Assembly (NCBI GenBank): GCA_963797535.1
Contig: CAWCPQ010000005.1
Span: 186,001 to 250,000, forward strand
Length of the DNA: 64,000 nucleotides
Source: JAWWOL01 sp963797535
Lineage (GTDB): Bacteria > Actinomycetota > Actinomycetes > JAWWOL01
Direction of reading: 5' to 3'
Under the pieces are notes generated by a model. It saw only the letters and a program-made list of their open reading frames with translations, was not told the DNA's origin and did no database searches. The translations under genes and the position numbers were made by a program. Positions 42,715-50,424 of this stretch are shown here, piece after piece. Each line of letters opens with the position of its first letter. Positions within the stretch are counted from its first letter, which is position 1.

Positions 42715-42734
42715 TGTCAATGGGAGCGCTCTCA
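42715..42734 (-). promoter_or_regulatory. CebR-like operator abutting the cellulase promoter
   Basis: TGGGAGCGCTCTCA at 42721-42734 differs at one position from the published CebR box TGGGAGCGCTCCCA (quoted from memory). On the minus strand TTGACA (42720-42715) follows immediately and can serve as the -35 element, with a weak GACAGT 17 nt further on. A half-site TGGGAGCGGTG lies at 42655. A bound repressor would block RNA polymerase. Confidence 0.8.
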
Positions 42735-42789
42735 GCGTTATCGAGCCGTTACCGGAGCGAGTCCACCCAGCGGTGAGGGTCGGATCGGG

Positions 42790-43809
42790 TCAGTCGGGGG
42801 CAGAGTCCCGGACGGTCAGCCGGGTTGGCAGGATCAGGGGGCTGGGATCCTTGCCGGCCATGGCCTCGAGCAGCATGGTGGCCATCTGCTGACCGAGCTG
42901 CCGGAGCGGCTGATAGACCGTGGTGAGCGTCGGATCGGTGTGCGTGGCGATCGGCAGGTCGTCGAAACCGATCACGGCGACATCGTCAGGGACCCGTCGG
43001 CCCTGCGCCTTGAGCGTCTGGAGCGCCCCGGCCGCCATGTTGTCCGAGGCCGCGAAGACGCCGTCCAGGTCGGGGAACCCGGTCAGGAGCCGCTGCATGG
43101 CCTCAGCGCCGCCAGCGACGGTGTAGTCGCCGGCCTCCACCCTGTCGGCGGCGAGGCCAGCGAGCGTGAGCGTCTCGTGAAACCCCTGCAGTCGGGCAAC
43201 CCCCACCTGGCCGTCCTGAGGGCCGCTGATCGTGGCGATACGCCTTCGGCCGGTACGCAGCAGGTGCTGGACAGCCAGGACAGCACCGCCCCTGTTGTCG
43301 GCGTCGACGTACCAGGGCACCGAACCTCGCAGTGGCTGGCCGCCGAGCACCACCGGCAGCCCCGACGCAGTGGCGGCTTTGAGCACCGGGTCGTCGTCGC
43401 CCTGCAACGAGACCAACAAGATGCCATCGGCTCTGGGCGAACGCAGCCGCCGTTGCAGTCGTGCCCGGCCGCCGGCACTGTGCGCCAGCATCAACATCAG
43501 GTCCAGCTCAGTGCTTTCCAGGCCGGCCGTGATCCCGACGGCGATCTGGGCGAAGAACGGGTCTGCGAACAGCAGTGCGTTCTCATTGGCCACCGCCAGC
43601 ACCACCGCACCAGCCTGGTTGCTGGCCAGTGCGCGGGCTGCGGCATTCGGTACGTAGCCCAGCTCTCGAACCGCCCGAAGGACGGCCGAGCGCGTGGCCT
43701 CGCTGACATACGGAGCGTCGTTGATGGCCCGGGAGGCGGCCGAACGCGAGACACCAGCCCGCTCGGCAACCTGCTCCAGCGTCGCCTGCCCTTGCGCACG
43801 CGGTGACAT
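42790..43809 (-). CDS. LacI-family transcriptional regulator, CebR-like
   Basis: 339 aa. The N-terminal LacI HTH reads TLEQVAERAGVSRSAASRAI, followed by the hinge helix region YVPNAAARALASNQ. The sugar-binding core has GVFAASDNMAAGAL and DVAVIGFDDLPIATHTDP. It lies upstream of the GH6 cellulase on the same strand, with a CebR-type operator between them, so it is the likely repressor released by cellobiose or related sugars. Confidence 0.88.
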   Translation of the reverse strand: MSPRAQGQATLEQVAERAGVSRSAASRAINDAPYVSEATRSAVLRAVRELGYVPNAAARALASNQAGAVVLAVANENALLFADPFFAQIAVGITAGLESTELDLMLMLAHSAGGRARLQRRLRSPRADGILLVSLQGDDDPVLKAATASGLPVVLGGQPLRGSVPWYVDADNRGGAVLAVQHLLRTGRRRIATISGPQDGQVGVARLQGFHETLTLAGLAADRVEAGDYTVAGGAEAMQRLLTGFPDLDGVFAASDNMAAGALQTLKAQGRRVPDDVAVIGFDDLPIATHTDPTLTTVYQPLRQLGQQMATMLLEAMAGKDPSPLILPTRLTVRDSAPD

Positions 43810-43896
43810 CTGTGCCTGATCCTCCGCTCGGGACAGTTGACCGGTGCTGCCCGGGCAGCCTATCCGGCTGGGTGCAACAGGCGATCACCCGCCCGC

Positions 43897-44871
43897 TCAG
43901 TCGGGACGGCGCCTGATCGCGCTGCGGGCCCGCCGGGCAGCCTCGGCCAGGTGTGCCCGAAGCTCGGGCGGGTCGACCAGGGTGTAGTCAACCGGCAGCT
44001 GCATCAGCCGGTAGGCCAGGAACTCCAGCGAATCCGGAGGCGTCAGCAGGCGACAGGAAGCGCCGCCAATCGCCTCGAGATCTCCCTGCCACGCGGGCAC
44101 TTTCACTCGGGCGACGTCGAGGGGTACGAGCAGGACAACGGTCGCGCGCACCTGCGTCCGAGCGATCGCCCGCGTCACCCAGGTCACGGTGTCGACCCCG
44201 CCGGGCAGCTCTCGGGCGGGCACCCGTACACCCGAGCGGGCGGTGTTCGTGATCCGGTCCAGGCGAAAGGAACGCCAGGCGTCCTGCCCCGGGTCGAACG
44301 CCACCAGGTACCAGAGCCGGCCGGACGCGACCAGCTGCTGCGGCTCGACGAACCGGTCGCTGTGACCGCCGTCGGCCCTGGTGTAGGAGAACCGCACCTT
44401 CTCGTGTACGAGGGACGCCGCCGCGAGCGTGGCCAGGACGTCGGCATCCACCGCGGGTCCTTCGGGACGGGGCAGAGCGACTGCCGCCTTGGACAGCGCG
44501 GTGACCCGAGGGCGCAGCCGTACCGGAATCACTTGCTCGAGCTTGGTCAACGCGCGCAGCGACGTCTCCTCGATGCCGGCGACTGCCGAGGTGGCCGCCG
44601 CCCGCAGGCTGATCGCGACAGCAATGGCTTCGTCGTCGTCGAGCAGCAGCGGCGGCATCGCCTTACCGGCGCTGAGCCGGTAGCCGCCGACGTTGCCACG
44701 GACCGCATCGACGGGATAGCCGAGCTCACGGAGGCGATCCACGTCACGGCGGATGGTGCGGGGCGTCACACCCAGCCGGCCAGCAAGCTCGGTGCCCGGC
44801 CACTCACGTGGGGTCTGCAGCAGGGACAGCAGCTGCAGCAGGCGTTCCGACGGGTTTCGCACGTCGGCCAT
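43897..44871 (-). CDS. WYL-domain (YafY-type) HTH regulator
   Basis: 324 aa. An HTH_11-type N-terminus (RLLQLLSLLQTPREWPGTEL, TPRTIRRDVDRLRELGYPV) is followed by a ligand-sensing WYL domain. The latter carries RFSYTRADGG, then RLWYLVAFDPGQDAWRSFRL. The C-terminal WCX region is present. Such regulators typically control an adjacent small enzyme gene; here a VOC-family gene is divergent across 91 bp and shares a palindrome with it. Confidence 0.9.
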   Translation of the reverse strand: MADVRNPSERLLQLLSLLQTPREWPGTELAGRLGVTPRTIRRDVDRLRELGYPVDAVRGNVGGYRLSAGKAMPPLLLDDDEAIAVAISLRAAATSAVAGIEETSLRALTKLEQVIPVRLRPRVTALSKAAVALPRPEGPAVDADVLATLAAASLVHEKVRFSYTRADGGHSDRFVEPQQLVASGRLWYLVAFDPGQDAWRSFRLDRITNTARSGVRVPARELPGGVDTVTWVTRAIARTQVRATVVLLVPLDVARVKVPAWQGDLEAIGGASCRLLTPPDSLEFLAYRLMQLPVDYTLVDPPELRAHLAEAARRARSAIRRRPD

Positions 44872-44886
44872 CTTGCCACGCTATGC

Positions 44887-44901
44887 GGACATTCCCTGTC
44901 C
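44887..44901. promoter_or_regulatory. Palindrome GGACA-N5-TGTCC in the WYL/VOC divergent promoter
   Basis: GGACA at 44887-44891 and TGTCC at 44897-44901 form a 15-bp inverted repeat between the divergent WYL regulator and VOC genes, directly followed by TATTAG, which could be a -10 element. It is a plausible WYL regulator operator. Confidence 0.5.
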
Positions 44902-44962
44902 TATTAGGTGGCTAGCCTCGGGGATGTCACCAAACAGCGGACCGAGACGAAGGAGACCACCG

Positions 44963-45412
44963 ATGTTGCGAGGACTCACCACCGTCAGCTTCTGGGCAGA
45001 GGACCACGAGGCCGCAAAGCGTTGGTACACCGAGCTTCTGGGGGCTGATCCGTACTTCGAACGGCCCGGCTACGCGGAGTTCCGAGTCGGCGACTACCAG
45101 CACGAGCTCGGACTGATCGACAGCCGGTACGCTCCCGCCGGCGCAATTGCCGGCCCCGGTGGCGCAACCGTCTACTGGCATGTGGACGACGTCGCCGGGA
45201 CGGTGGAGCGACTGACGTCGATGGGGGCTGCGCCGTACGAGCCGGTGACCGAGCGTGGGACCGGCTTCACTACGGCGTCCGTCGTCGACCCTTTCGGCAA
45301 CATCCTCGGCGTGATGTTCAACCAGCATTTCCTCGACGTCCGCGACCTGATGCGCCCGCCCGGCCCGGCGGCGATCACCGCTGCCAGGTCGGGCGGGCGC
45401 TGGCCGCACTAA
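44963..45412 (+). CDS. VOC-family (glyoxalase/bleomycin-resistance fold) protein
   Basis: 149 aa from the ATG at 44963, with AAGGAG upstream. It has two beta-alpha-beta-beta-beta modules: SFWAEDHEAAKRWYTELLG, YAEFRVGDYQHELGLID, VYWHVDDVAGTVERL and FGNILGVMFNQHF. The conserved Glu/His pattern suggests a metal site, but the substrate is unknown. It is divergent from the WYL regulator. The stop overlaps the convergent SRPBCC gene by 4 bp. Confidence 0.88.
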   Translation: MLRGLTTVSFWAEDHEAAKRWYTELLGADPYFERPGYAEFRVGDYQHELGLIDSRYAPAGAIAGPGGATVYWHVDDVAGTVERLTSMGAAPYEPVTERGTGFTTASVVDPFGNILGVMFNQHFLDVRDLMRPPGPAAITAARSGGRWPH

Positions 45413-45900
45413 CCGACGGCGTTGCTGTGCCTGGCCTGCTCCGTCTCGAAGCTGCCACCAGCCCGGAACGGGTCGCCCTTGCCGGTGGTGATCAGATCGT
45501 GCAGGCTGCGGGTGATGTAGGAGCTCCAGGCCTCGGAGCACAGGCTGTAGCACTGGAACGCCGGCACCAGACCGTCGTGGGTGAAGCGGATCTCGGTCTG
45601 CGCGCCCTTCGGCGTGATGTCGAAGATCACATCCGTGCCGGTCCACTCGGTCTTGTCCTCGACGAAGTAGAGGTAGGCATCGACGGCGTGCCACACCACC
45701 CGGCGACCCGGGTCCAGCTCGGTTATCCGGAACTTCGTGTAGTGAGTGTCGGGTACGAGGAACGTGAACTCGCCGCCGAGAGTGTCCGTGGTCCCCTCGA
45801 TCTCCTCGGACCACCAGCCGCGGACGTTGTTGATGGCGACGAATGCTTCCTCGGGAATTGCGTCGACCGTGATGGCGACCGAAAAGTCCTTGTCAGTCAT
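45409..45900 (-). CDS. SRPBCC-family (AHSA1-like) protein
   Basis: 163 aa. START-like ligand-binding fold: FSVAITVDAIPEEAFVAINN, VRGWWSEEIEGTTDTLGGEF, RITELDPGRRVVWHAVD and TDVIFDITPKGAQTEIRFTH. The C-terminus has SLHDLITTGKGDPF, typical of Hsp90-activator-homologue-like SRPBCC proteins. The ligand is unknown. It lies 31 bp downstream of an SDR gene on the same strand. Confidence 0.88.
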   Translation of the reverse strand: MTDKDFSVAITVDAIPEEAFVAINNVRGWWSEEIEGTTDTLGGEFTFLVPDTHYTKFRITELDPGRRVVWHAVDAYLYFVEDKTEWTGTDVIFDITPKGAQTEIRFTHDGLVPAFQCYSLCSEAWSSYITRSLHDLITTGKGDPFRAGGSFETEQARHSNAVG

Positions 45901-45931
45901 GGAATTTCCTCTCCTTCGGGTGCCGTGGCGG

Positions 45932-46657
45932 CTAGGACGCCACGGCTTGGTCTTGGATCAGGGTGGCGTTCTGACGTTCCAGGCCCTTGAGTGCTCCGTC
46001 GCGCCAAGCGCCGGCAAGCGGAGCGGACATCGCGTCGGGGAAGATGTCCTCCTCGCCGCTCTCCACGCCCCAGAAGACCGCCCTGGCGACCGACTCCGGC
46101 GAGGACTTGGGCAGGTCGAGGTCCTTGACCATGTCCGTGTCCACCGGACCTGGCATGACGGCGTGCACATCGACGCCTCGGCCAACCAGCATCGCTCGCA
46201 GCGACTGGGTCAGCGAGAAAGCCGCCGCCTTGGACACCGAGTAGGCCGGAAGCACTGGCACTGCAGCAAACGAGGCCAAGCTCAGGATGTTGACGACTGC
46301 ACCGCGTGACCGGATCAACGACGGCAGGAAGGCCTTCGTCATCGCGTACGTCCCGTACAGGTTGACCTCGAGGTGCCGTTCGAGAGCGGCCCGGTCGGTC
46401 AAGTCGTCGATGACGCTGACGCCGGCGTTGTTGACGAGCAGGTCGAGCGATTCGACCCGATCGACAGCCGCCCGCACCTGTGCCGGATCGGTGATGTCCA
46501 GCTCCAACCGAACGACACGTTCGTCCGGATGCGTCAGTGGCCGCCGGCTTCCGGCGTACACCTGCTTGGCGCCGCGTCGCAGCGCCTCCTCCACCAGGGC
46601 CCGACCGATACCGCGGTTGGCCCCGGTCACCAACACTGTCTTGTCCACGAGCAACAT
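45932..46657 (-). CDS. Classical SDR oxidoreductase
   Basis: 241 aa. VLVTGANRGIGRALVEEAL binds NAD(P); NNAGVS follows; the catalytic Ser and Tyr-x3-Lys are in ILSLASF and YSVSKAAAFSL. Substrate not predictable. It lies 71 bp downstream of the ECF42 sigma gene and may form a unit with the SRPBCC gene. Confidence 0.88.
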   Translation of the reverse strand: MLLVDKTVLVTGANRGIGRALVEEALRRGAKQVYAGSRRPLTHPDERVVRLELDITDPAQVRAAVDRVESLDLLVNNAGVSVIDDLTDRAALERHLEVNLYGTYAMTKAFLPSLIRSRGAVVNILSLASFAAVPVLPAYSVSKAAAFSLTQSLRAMLVGRGVDVHAVMPGPVDTDMVKDLDLPKSSPESVARAVFWGVESGEEDIFPDAMSAPLAGAWRDGALKGLERQNATLIQDQAVAS

Positions 46658-46693
46658 CCGGTCCTCCGATCAACGGTGTCTCTGTGAGCCACC

Positions 46694-46720
46694 GACGAAC
46701 GGGCAACCGCGATCCCGACA
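46694..46720 (-). promoter_or_regulatory. Possible ECF42-type promoter upstream of the SDR gene
   Basis: On the minus strand, TGTCGG (46720-46715) and CGTC (46697-46694) are 17 nt apart. From memory, the ECF42 promoter described in Streptomyces is TGTCGA with CG(A/T)C. The match is good but short, so this is tentative. Confidence 0.3.
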
Positions 46721-46728
46721 GGTTCGGG

Positions 46729-47907
46729 TCAGCTAATTTCAGCCAGCCTGCGCTGGAGGTATCGACGCTCCGCGTCACCGGGCGCCAGTGCAACCGCGTC
46801 CCGGTAGGCGACCTCGGCCTCGTGCAGCCTGGACAACCGGCGCAGCAGATCGGCTCGGGTGGCGGGAAGCAGGTAGAAACCGCGCAGCGGCTCGTCGAGT
46901 GAGTCCAGCAGATCCAGGCCCGCGGTCGGGCCGTCCGCCATCGCGACGGCAACAGCGCGGTTCAGCTCGACCACCGGTGAAGGGGTCATCGTGGCGAGAA
47001 CCTCGTACAGTGCGGCGATCTCGCCCCAGTCGGTGGCATCGAACGAGGCTGCGGTGGCATGGCAGGCCGCGATAGCCGCCTGGACCTGGTACGGGCCGGG
47101 CCGCTGCACGGGCAACGCCTGCTCCAGCACCGCCACGCCCTCAGCGATGAGGTCGGCGATCCAGTCGTCCCGGCGCTGCTCCTCCATCGGGATGATGGCC
47201 CCGAGCTCGTCGTGACGACTCGGGCTGCGTGCCTCGTGCAGCAGCATGAGGGCCAGCAGACCCATGATCTCGGGCTCGCCGGGCATCAACCGCCCGAGTA
47301 CCCGGCAGAGCTCGATGGCCTCGCCGCGCAGGCTCGAGCTGCCGGCGTAGCCCTGGTTGAACACGAGGTAGAGCACGCCGAGCACGGCGGCCAGCCGGGA
47401 CGGAAGCACCGCAGCCGCAGGAACTCTGAACGGAATGCCCGCCTCGCGAATCTTCTGCTTGGCTCGGATCAGCCGCCGCGACATCGTCGCCTCGGTGACG
47501 AGAAAGGCGTGGGCAATGTCGGCGGTGCTGAGGCCCGAGAGCGTGCGCAGGGTCAGCGCCACCTGGTGCTCCAGCGGAAGGGCGGGGTGGCAGCAGGCGA
47601 AGATCAGCTCGAGCCGGTCGTCGCCAAAGCTGTCCGCTCGGGGCTGGGGTTCGGGCCGGTCCAGCTGTTGCAGCTTGGCTAGGCCCAGGGCTTCGCGGCG
47701 GAGCCGGTCGATCGCCTGGTTGCGGGCCACCCGCATCAACCAGGCACCCGGCTTGTCCGGCACTCCGTCGCGCGGCCACCGCTCAAGGGCGGTTGCCAGC
47801 GCTTCCTGCGCGCAGTCCTCTGCCAGCTCCCAGTCCCCGGTGAGCTTGATCAACGACGCGACCACCTGGCCGTACTCCTGCCGGTAGGCCGCCTCGACCG
47901 GCTCCAT
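46729..47907 (-). CDS. ECF42-type RNA polymerase sigma factor with C-terminal TPR-like extension
   Basis: 392 aa from the ATG at 47907 (TGATG overlap with the YCII stop); a GTG at 47919 is possible. Sigma region 2: DCAQEALATALERWPRDGV, WLMRVARNQAIDRLRR. Region 4: LTLRTLSGLSTADIAHAFLV, MSRRLIRAKQKI. The long C-terminus (about residues 180-392) has helical repeats (LLALMLLHEAR, VELNRAVAVAMADG, AYRDAVALAPGDAERRYLQR) and is the hallmark of ECF42, which lacks a classical anti-sigma factor. It is coupled to a YCII/DGPF-type gene as in described ECF42 loci. Confidence 0.9.
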   Translation of the reverse strand: MEPVEAAYRQEYGQVVASLIKLTGDWELAEDCAQEALATALERWPRDGVPDKPGAWLMRVARNQAIDRLRREALGLAKLQQLDRPEPQPRADSFGDDRLELIFACCHPALPLEHQVALTLRTLSGLSTADIAHAFLVTEATMSRRLIRAKQKIREAGIPFRVPAAAVLPSRLAAVLGVLYLVFNQGYAGSSSLRGEAIELCRVLGRLMPGEPEIMGLLALMLLHEARSPSRHDELGAIIPMEEQRRDDWIADLIAEGVAVLEQALPVQRPGPYQVQAAIAACHATAASFDATDWGEIAALYEVLATMTPSPVVELNRAVAVAMADGPTAGLDLLDSLDEPLRGFYLLPATRADLLRRLSRLHEAEVAYRDAVALAPGDAERRYLQRRLAEIS

Positions 47908-48245
47908 CAGCCGGACCACACCGGGCGCACCTCGACCGACCCGCGGGCGGCGTACGGGTGCAGCGCCGCCATCTCGATCGCCTCGTCCAAGTCGGCGCAG
48001 TCGAGCACGGCGAACCCACCGACCACATCCTTGGTCTCCGCGAAGGGTCCATCGGTGATCAACGTCTCGCCGGCGCGCACCCGCACGGTGGTGGCGTCGA
48101 CGACCGGTCGCAGCTGCATCCCGTCGACGAACACCCCGCGCTCTTGAACGTGCGCGATCCAGTGCCGGTGAACCGGGTCCACGTCGAGATCAGCAGGGCT
48201 GGTCAGGAGCGACTCGTCGTCGCACATCATGAGCACGTAGCGCAT
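47907..48245 (-). CDS. YCII-related (DGPF-type) protein
   Basis: 112 aa from the ATG at 48245, with GGAGG 6 nt upstream. Core: RYVLMMCDDE at the N-terminus, then GETLITDGPFAETKDVVGGFAVLDC, where DGPF is the namesake motif (quoted across it). The fold is ferredoxin-like and similar to muconolactone isomerase; activity is unknown. It shares a TGATG junction with the ECF42 sigma gene. In other bacteria DGPF genes are targets and partners of ECF42. It is divergent from the HxlR regulator. Confidence 0.9.
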   Translation of the reverse strand: MRYVLMMCDDESLLTSPADLDVDPVHRHWIAHVQERGVFVDGMQLRPVVDATTVRVRAGETLITDGPFAETKDVVGGFAVLDCADLDEAIEMAALHPYAARGSVEVRPVWSG

Positions 48246-48317
48246 GTCGGGCCTCCTGAACCGAGTGTAGCGCCGTGGTGCTTTCATGATGCAAGTGCCC
48301 CGGGCTAAGATGTCGTT

Positions 48318-48842
48318 GTGCTCGGAAAGACGTACGACTCCCAGGTGTGCTCCGCCGCGCGTGCGCTCGAGTTCGTGGGCGAGCGCTGGAGCCTGCTGAT
48401 CATCCGTGACGCACTGTTCGCAGGTGCGAGCCGGTTCGGTGAGTTCGCCCGGCTCGGGATCGCGACGAACATCCTGGCCAACCGGCTGGATGGATTCGTC
48501 GCCGCGGGCTTGATGGAACGCGGCGGTTCCGATCAGCTCGAGTACGTGCTGACGGAGGCCGGCCGTGAGCTGGCTCCTGTCGTCATCGCGCTGACCGCGT
48601 GGGGAGATCGCTGGGCGGCGCCGGCCGGCCCGCCCATCCTCTACACGCACTCAGCCTGCGGTGACTCCGTCAGTCAGCAAGTCAGCTGTGCCTCCTGCGG
48701 CGAAGTCCATGACCCGAGCGACATTGTCGTACAGCCGGGGCCGGGGATGCCTGCAGACATCGCCGCCCGCATGGTCGGCAGCAGCGTCATGGCAACCTCC
48801 ACACCGCGTGCACCGTCTGGACACCTGCGCGCGACGCGGTGA
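48318..48842 (+). CDS. HxlR-family transcriptional regulator
   Basis: 174 aa from a GTG at 48318. A winged HTH with CSAARALEFVGERWSLLIIR and RFGEFARLGIATNILANRL. The C-terminus adds CASCGEVHDP, a CxxC that might bind a metal or sense redox. HxlR proteins often repress a divergent oxidoreductase or isomerase gene; the divergent neighbour is the YCII gene. The last 56 bp overlap the convergent membrane-protein gene. Confidence 0.88.
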   Translation: MLGKTYDSQVCSAARALEFVGERWSLLIIRDALFAGASRFGEFARLGIATNILANRLDGFVAAGLMERGGSDQLEYVLTEAGRELAPVVIALTAWGDRWAAPAGPPILYTHSACGDSVSQQVSCASCGEVHDPSDIVVQPGPGMPADIAARMVGSSVMATSTPRAPSGHLRATR

Positions 48843-50337
48843 CCACGGCGTCTCCCCTGCCATCGCGAGTAACCGTTGCATCACCGGCGACCAGGTAGGG
48901 CGACCACCGCAGGTCGGTCCGGTACTGCCCGACCCGTGGCGCGTAGAACGTGACGCCCGTGTCGGTCAAGCGCACCTCCGTTGCCGGCGTCGCGACGATA
49001 GGCGTCGGCCGGGAAACGGCGTACAGCCTCCAGACCTTGTCACTCCACTCCAGGGTGAGGTACGGGAGTCCGCCGGCAATCAAGGTCGCTTCGCTCTGGG
49101 TCCCGATGTCCAACGGCGCATTGCGCGGCAGCGCAACGAAAGCGACAGCATTTCGATCAAGGAAGGACCGGTAACCGGCACTGGTCAGGGTCGGCCCGGG
49201 ATAGAGCTCGGGATTCAAAGCCTCGTCAGCCTGTCGCTCCCACCCCCTGGCCAACGTGACCGTGGAGACGAGCCGGGTGGACGGCCAGTGCGTGGCCACG
49301 TCTACCAGTTCCAAGCGGTGGTCCTTGAGCAGTGGCTCGGTCGCCAGCTGACTGCGCAACCCGGCGACGAACTGCTCGGAACTGCCGGGCCTGCTGGCTT
49401 GCAGCAAGTCCCCCGCGAGGTTGAACGATGGCAAAGCGATGCTGATCAGGCCCACGGTCATCAACACCGACGGGCGCAGCCTCGCGTTCGCGACGATCGC
49501 GGGAACCATGCCGATCAGGACGATCCGGTTGAGGTTGCTGCCGACGGGTGACGGCACCAGGAGGACGAACACGGTGGCGACCATGCTGACGGCGGCAACC
49601 GATCGCACGACCCGACCGACGGGAGCAACGAGGACGATGAGTGCCCCGCCCATCGTCAGCAGCAGGTTGGCAGTGCCCATGGGTTGCACTCCCGCACTGA
49701 CGCCCCCGGACAGCCACCAGAGCACCGCGATTCCGCCCAACGAACCCGCCGCAGACGCCAACCAGGCTCGTCGCTGCGGCTGGGCCGCCGCCACGGTGCC
49801 GGACACCAGGAGTCCCAGCACTCCAGCGACCGGGCTCGTCACCGCAGCCAGAGCCGCGGCCCCGGCTGCCCACCGTGGCCGCGCCCGGCTGGCCAAGCTC
49901 AACGACAGCAGGGCAACCACGAGCCCCAGCGCGAACGTGGTCCGGCCGGAGGTGACGTCAGCGGCCGCGGTGCCGGCGAGGGCGACACCGCCGGCTACCG
50001 GACGCCTGGCCAGTCGCAGAATCGGCAGCGCCGCCAACGGAGTGATGACCAGGCATGCGGAACCCAGCAGCACCGGGCCAAAACTGCTCAGCAGGGCCGG
50101 CGTGACCAGACTGTACGACGAGGTCACGAGCCCCCCGTACCAGCTGCCCCACCAGGGGACGTTGCCGCTGCGAGTGAACAGGTTCGCCCTGGCGGTCTGC
50201 GCCGCGAGGTCGCTCACCAGAGGGGCGTGCGTGTAGTAGACAACGGCCAGCACCACCGCAACTGCCGCCGGTACGGTCACGACGAGGCGGCCCGACGGCT
50301 CAGCGGGGGCTGTGGAGGGCCCGCCCACTGCTGCCAT
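48787..50337 (-). CDS. Multi-pass membrane protein of unknown function
   Basis: 516 aa. About ten membrane helices in residues 17-310 (VTVPAAVAVVLAVVYYTHAP, VATVFVLLVPSPVG, ILIVLVAPV-type stretches), then an extracytoplasmic C-terminal part of about 200 residues (VDVATHWPSTRLVSTVTLARGW, YLTLEWSDKVWRLYAVS). The overall plan, a helix block with a periplasmic tail, resembles GT-C-type glycosyltransferases, but I cannot see the catalytic Asp pattern clearly. Its 3' end overlaps the convergent HxlR gene. Confidence 0.7.
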   Translation of the reverse strand: MAAVGGPSTAPAEPSGRLVVTVPAAVAVVLAVVYYTHAPLVSDLAAQTARANLFTRSGNVPWWGSWYGGLVTSSYSLVTPALLSSFGPVLLGSACLVITPLAALPILRLARRPVAGGVALAGTAAADVTSGRTTFALGLVVALLSLSLASRARPRWAAGAAALAAVTSPVAGVLGLLVSGTVAAAQPQRRAWLASAAGSLGGIAVLWWLSGGVSAGVQPMGTANLLLTMGGALIVLVAPVGRVVRSVAAVSMVATVFVLLVPSPVGSNLNRIVLIGMVPAIVANARLRPSVLMTVGLISIALPSFNLAGDLLQASRPGSSEQFVAGLRSQLATEPLLKDHRLELVDVATHWPSTRLVSTVTLARGWERQADEALNPELYPGPTLTSAGYRSFLDRNAVAFVALPRNAPLDIGTQSEATLIAGGLPYLTLEWSDKVWRLYAVSRPTPIVATPATEVRLTDTGVTFYAPRVGQYRTDLRWSPYLVAGDATVTRDGRGDAVVTASRAGVQTVHAVWRLP

Positions 50338-50424
50338 GGCCGTGGACTACCCCGGACCGCCCCACTCATGCCCGGGTCTCACCGGCGCTTGATCAACCGA
50401 CGCGACGACGAAGATCCGTAGCGA

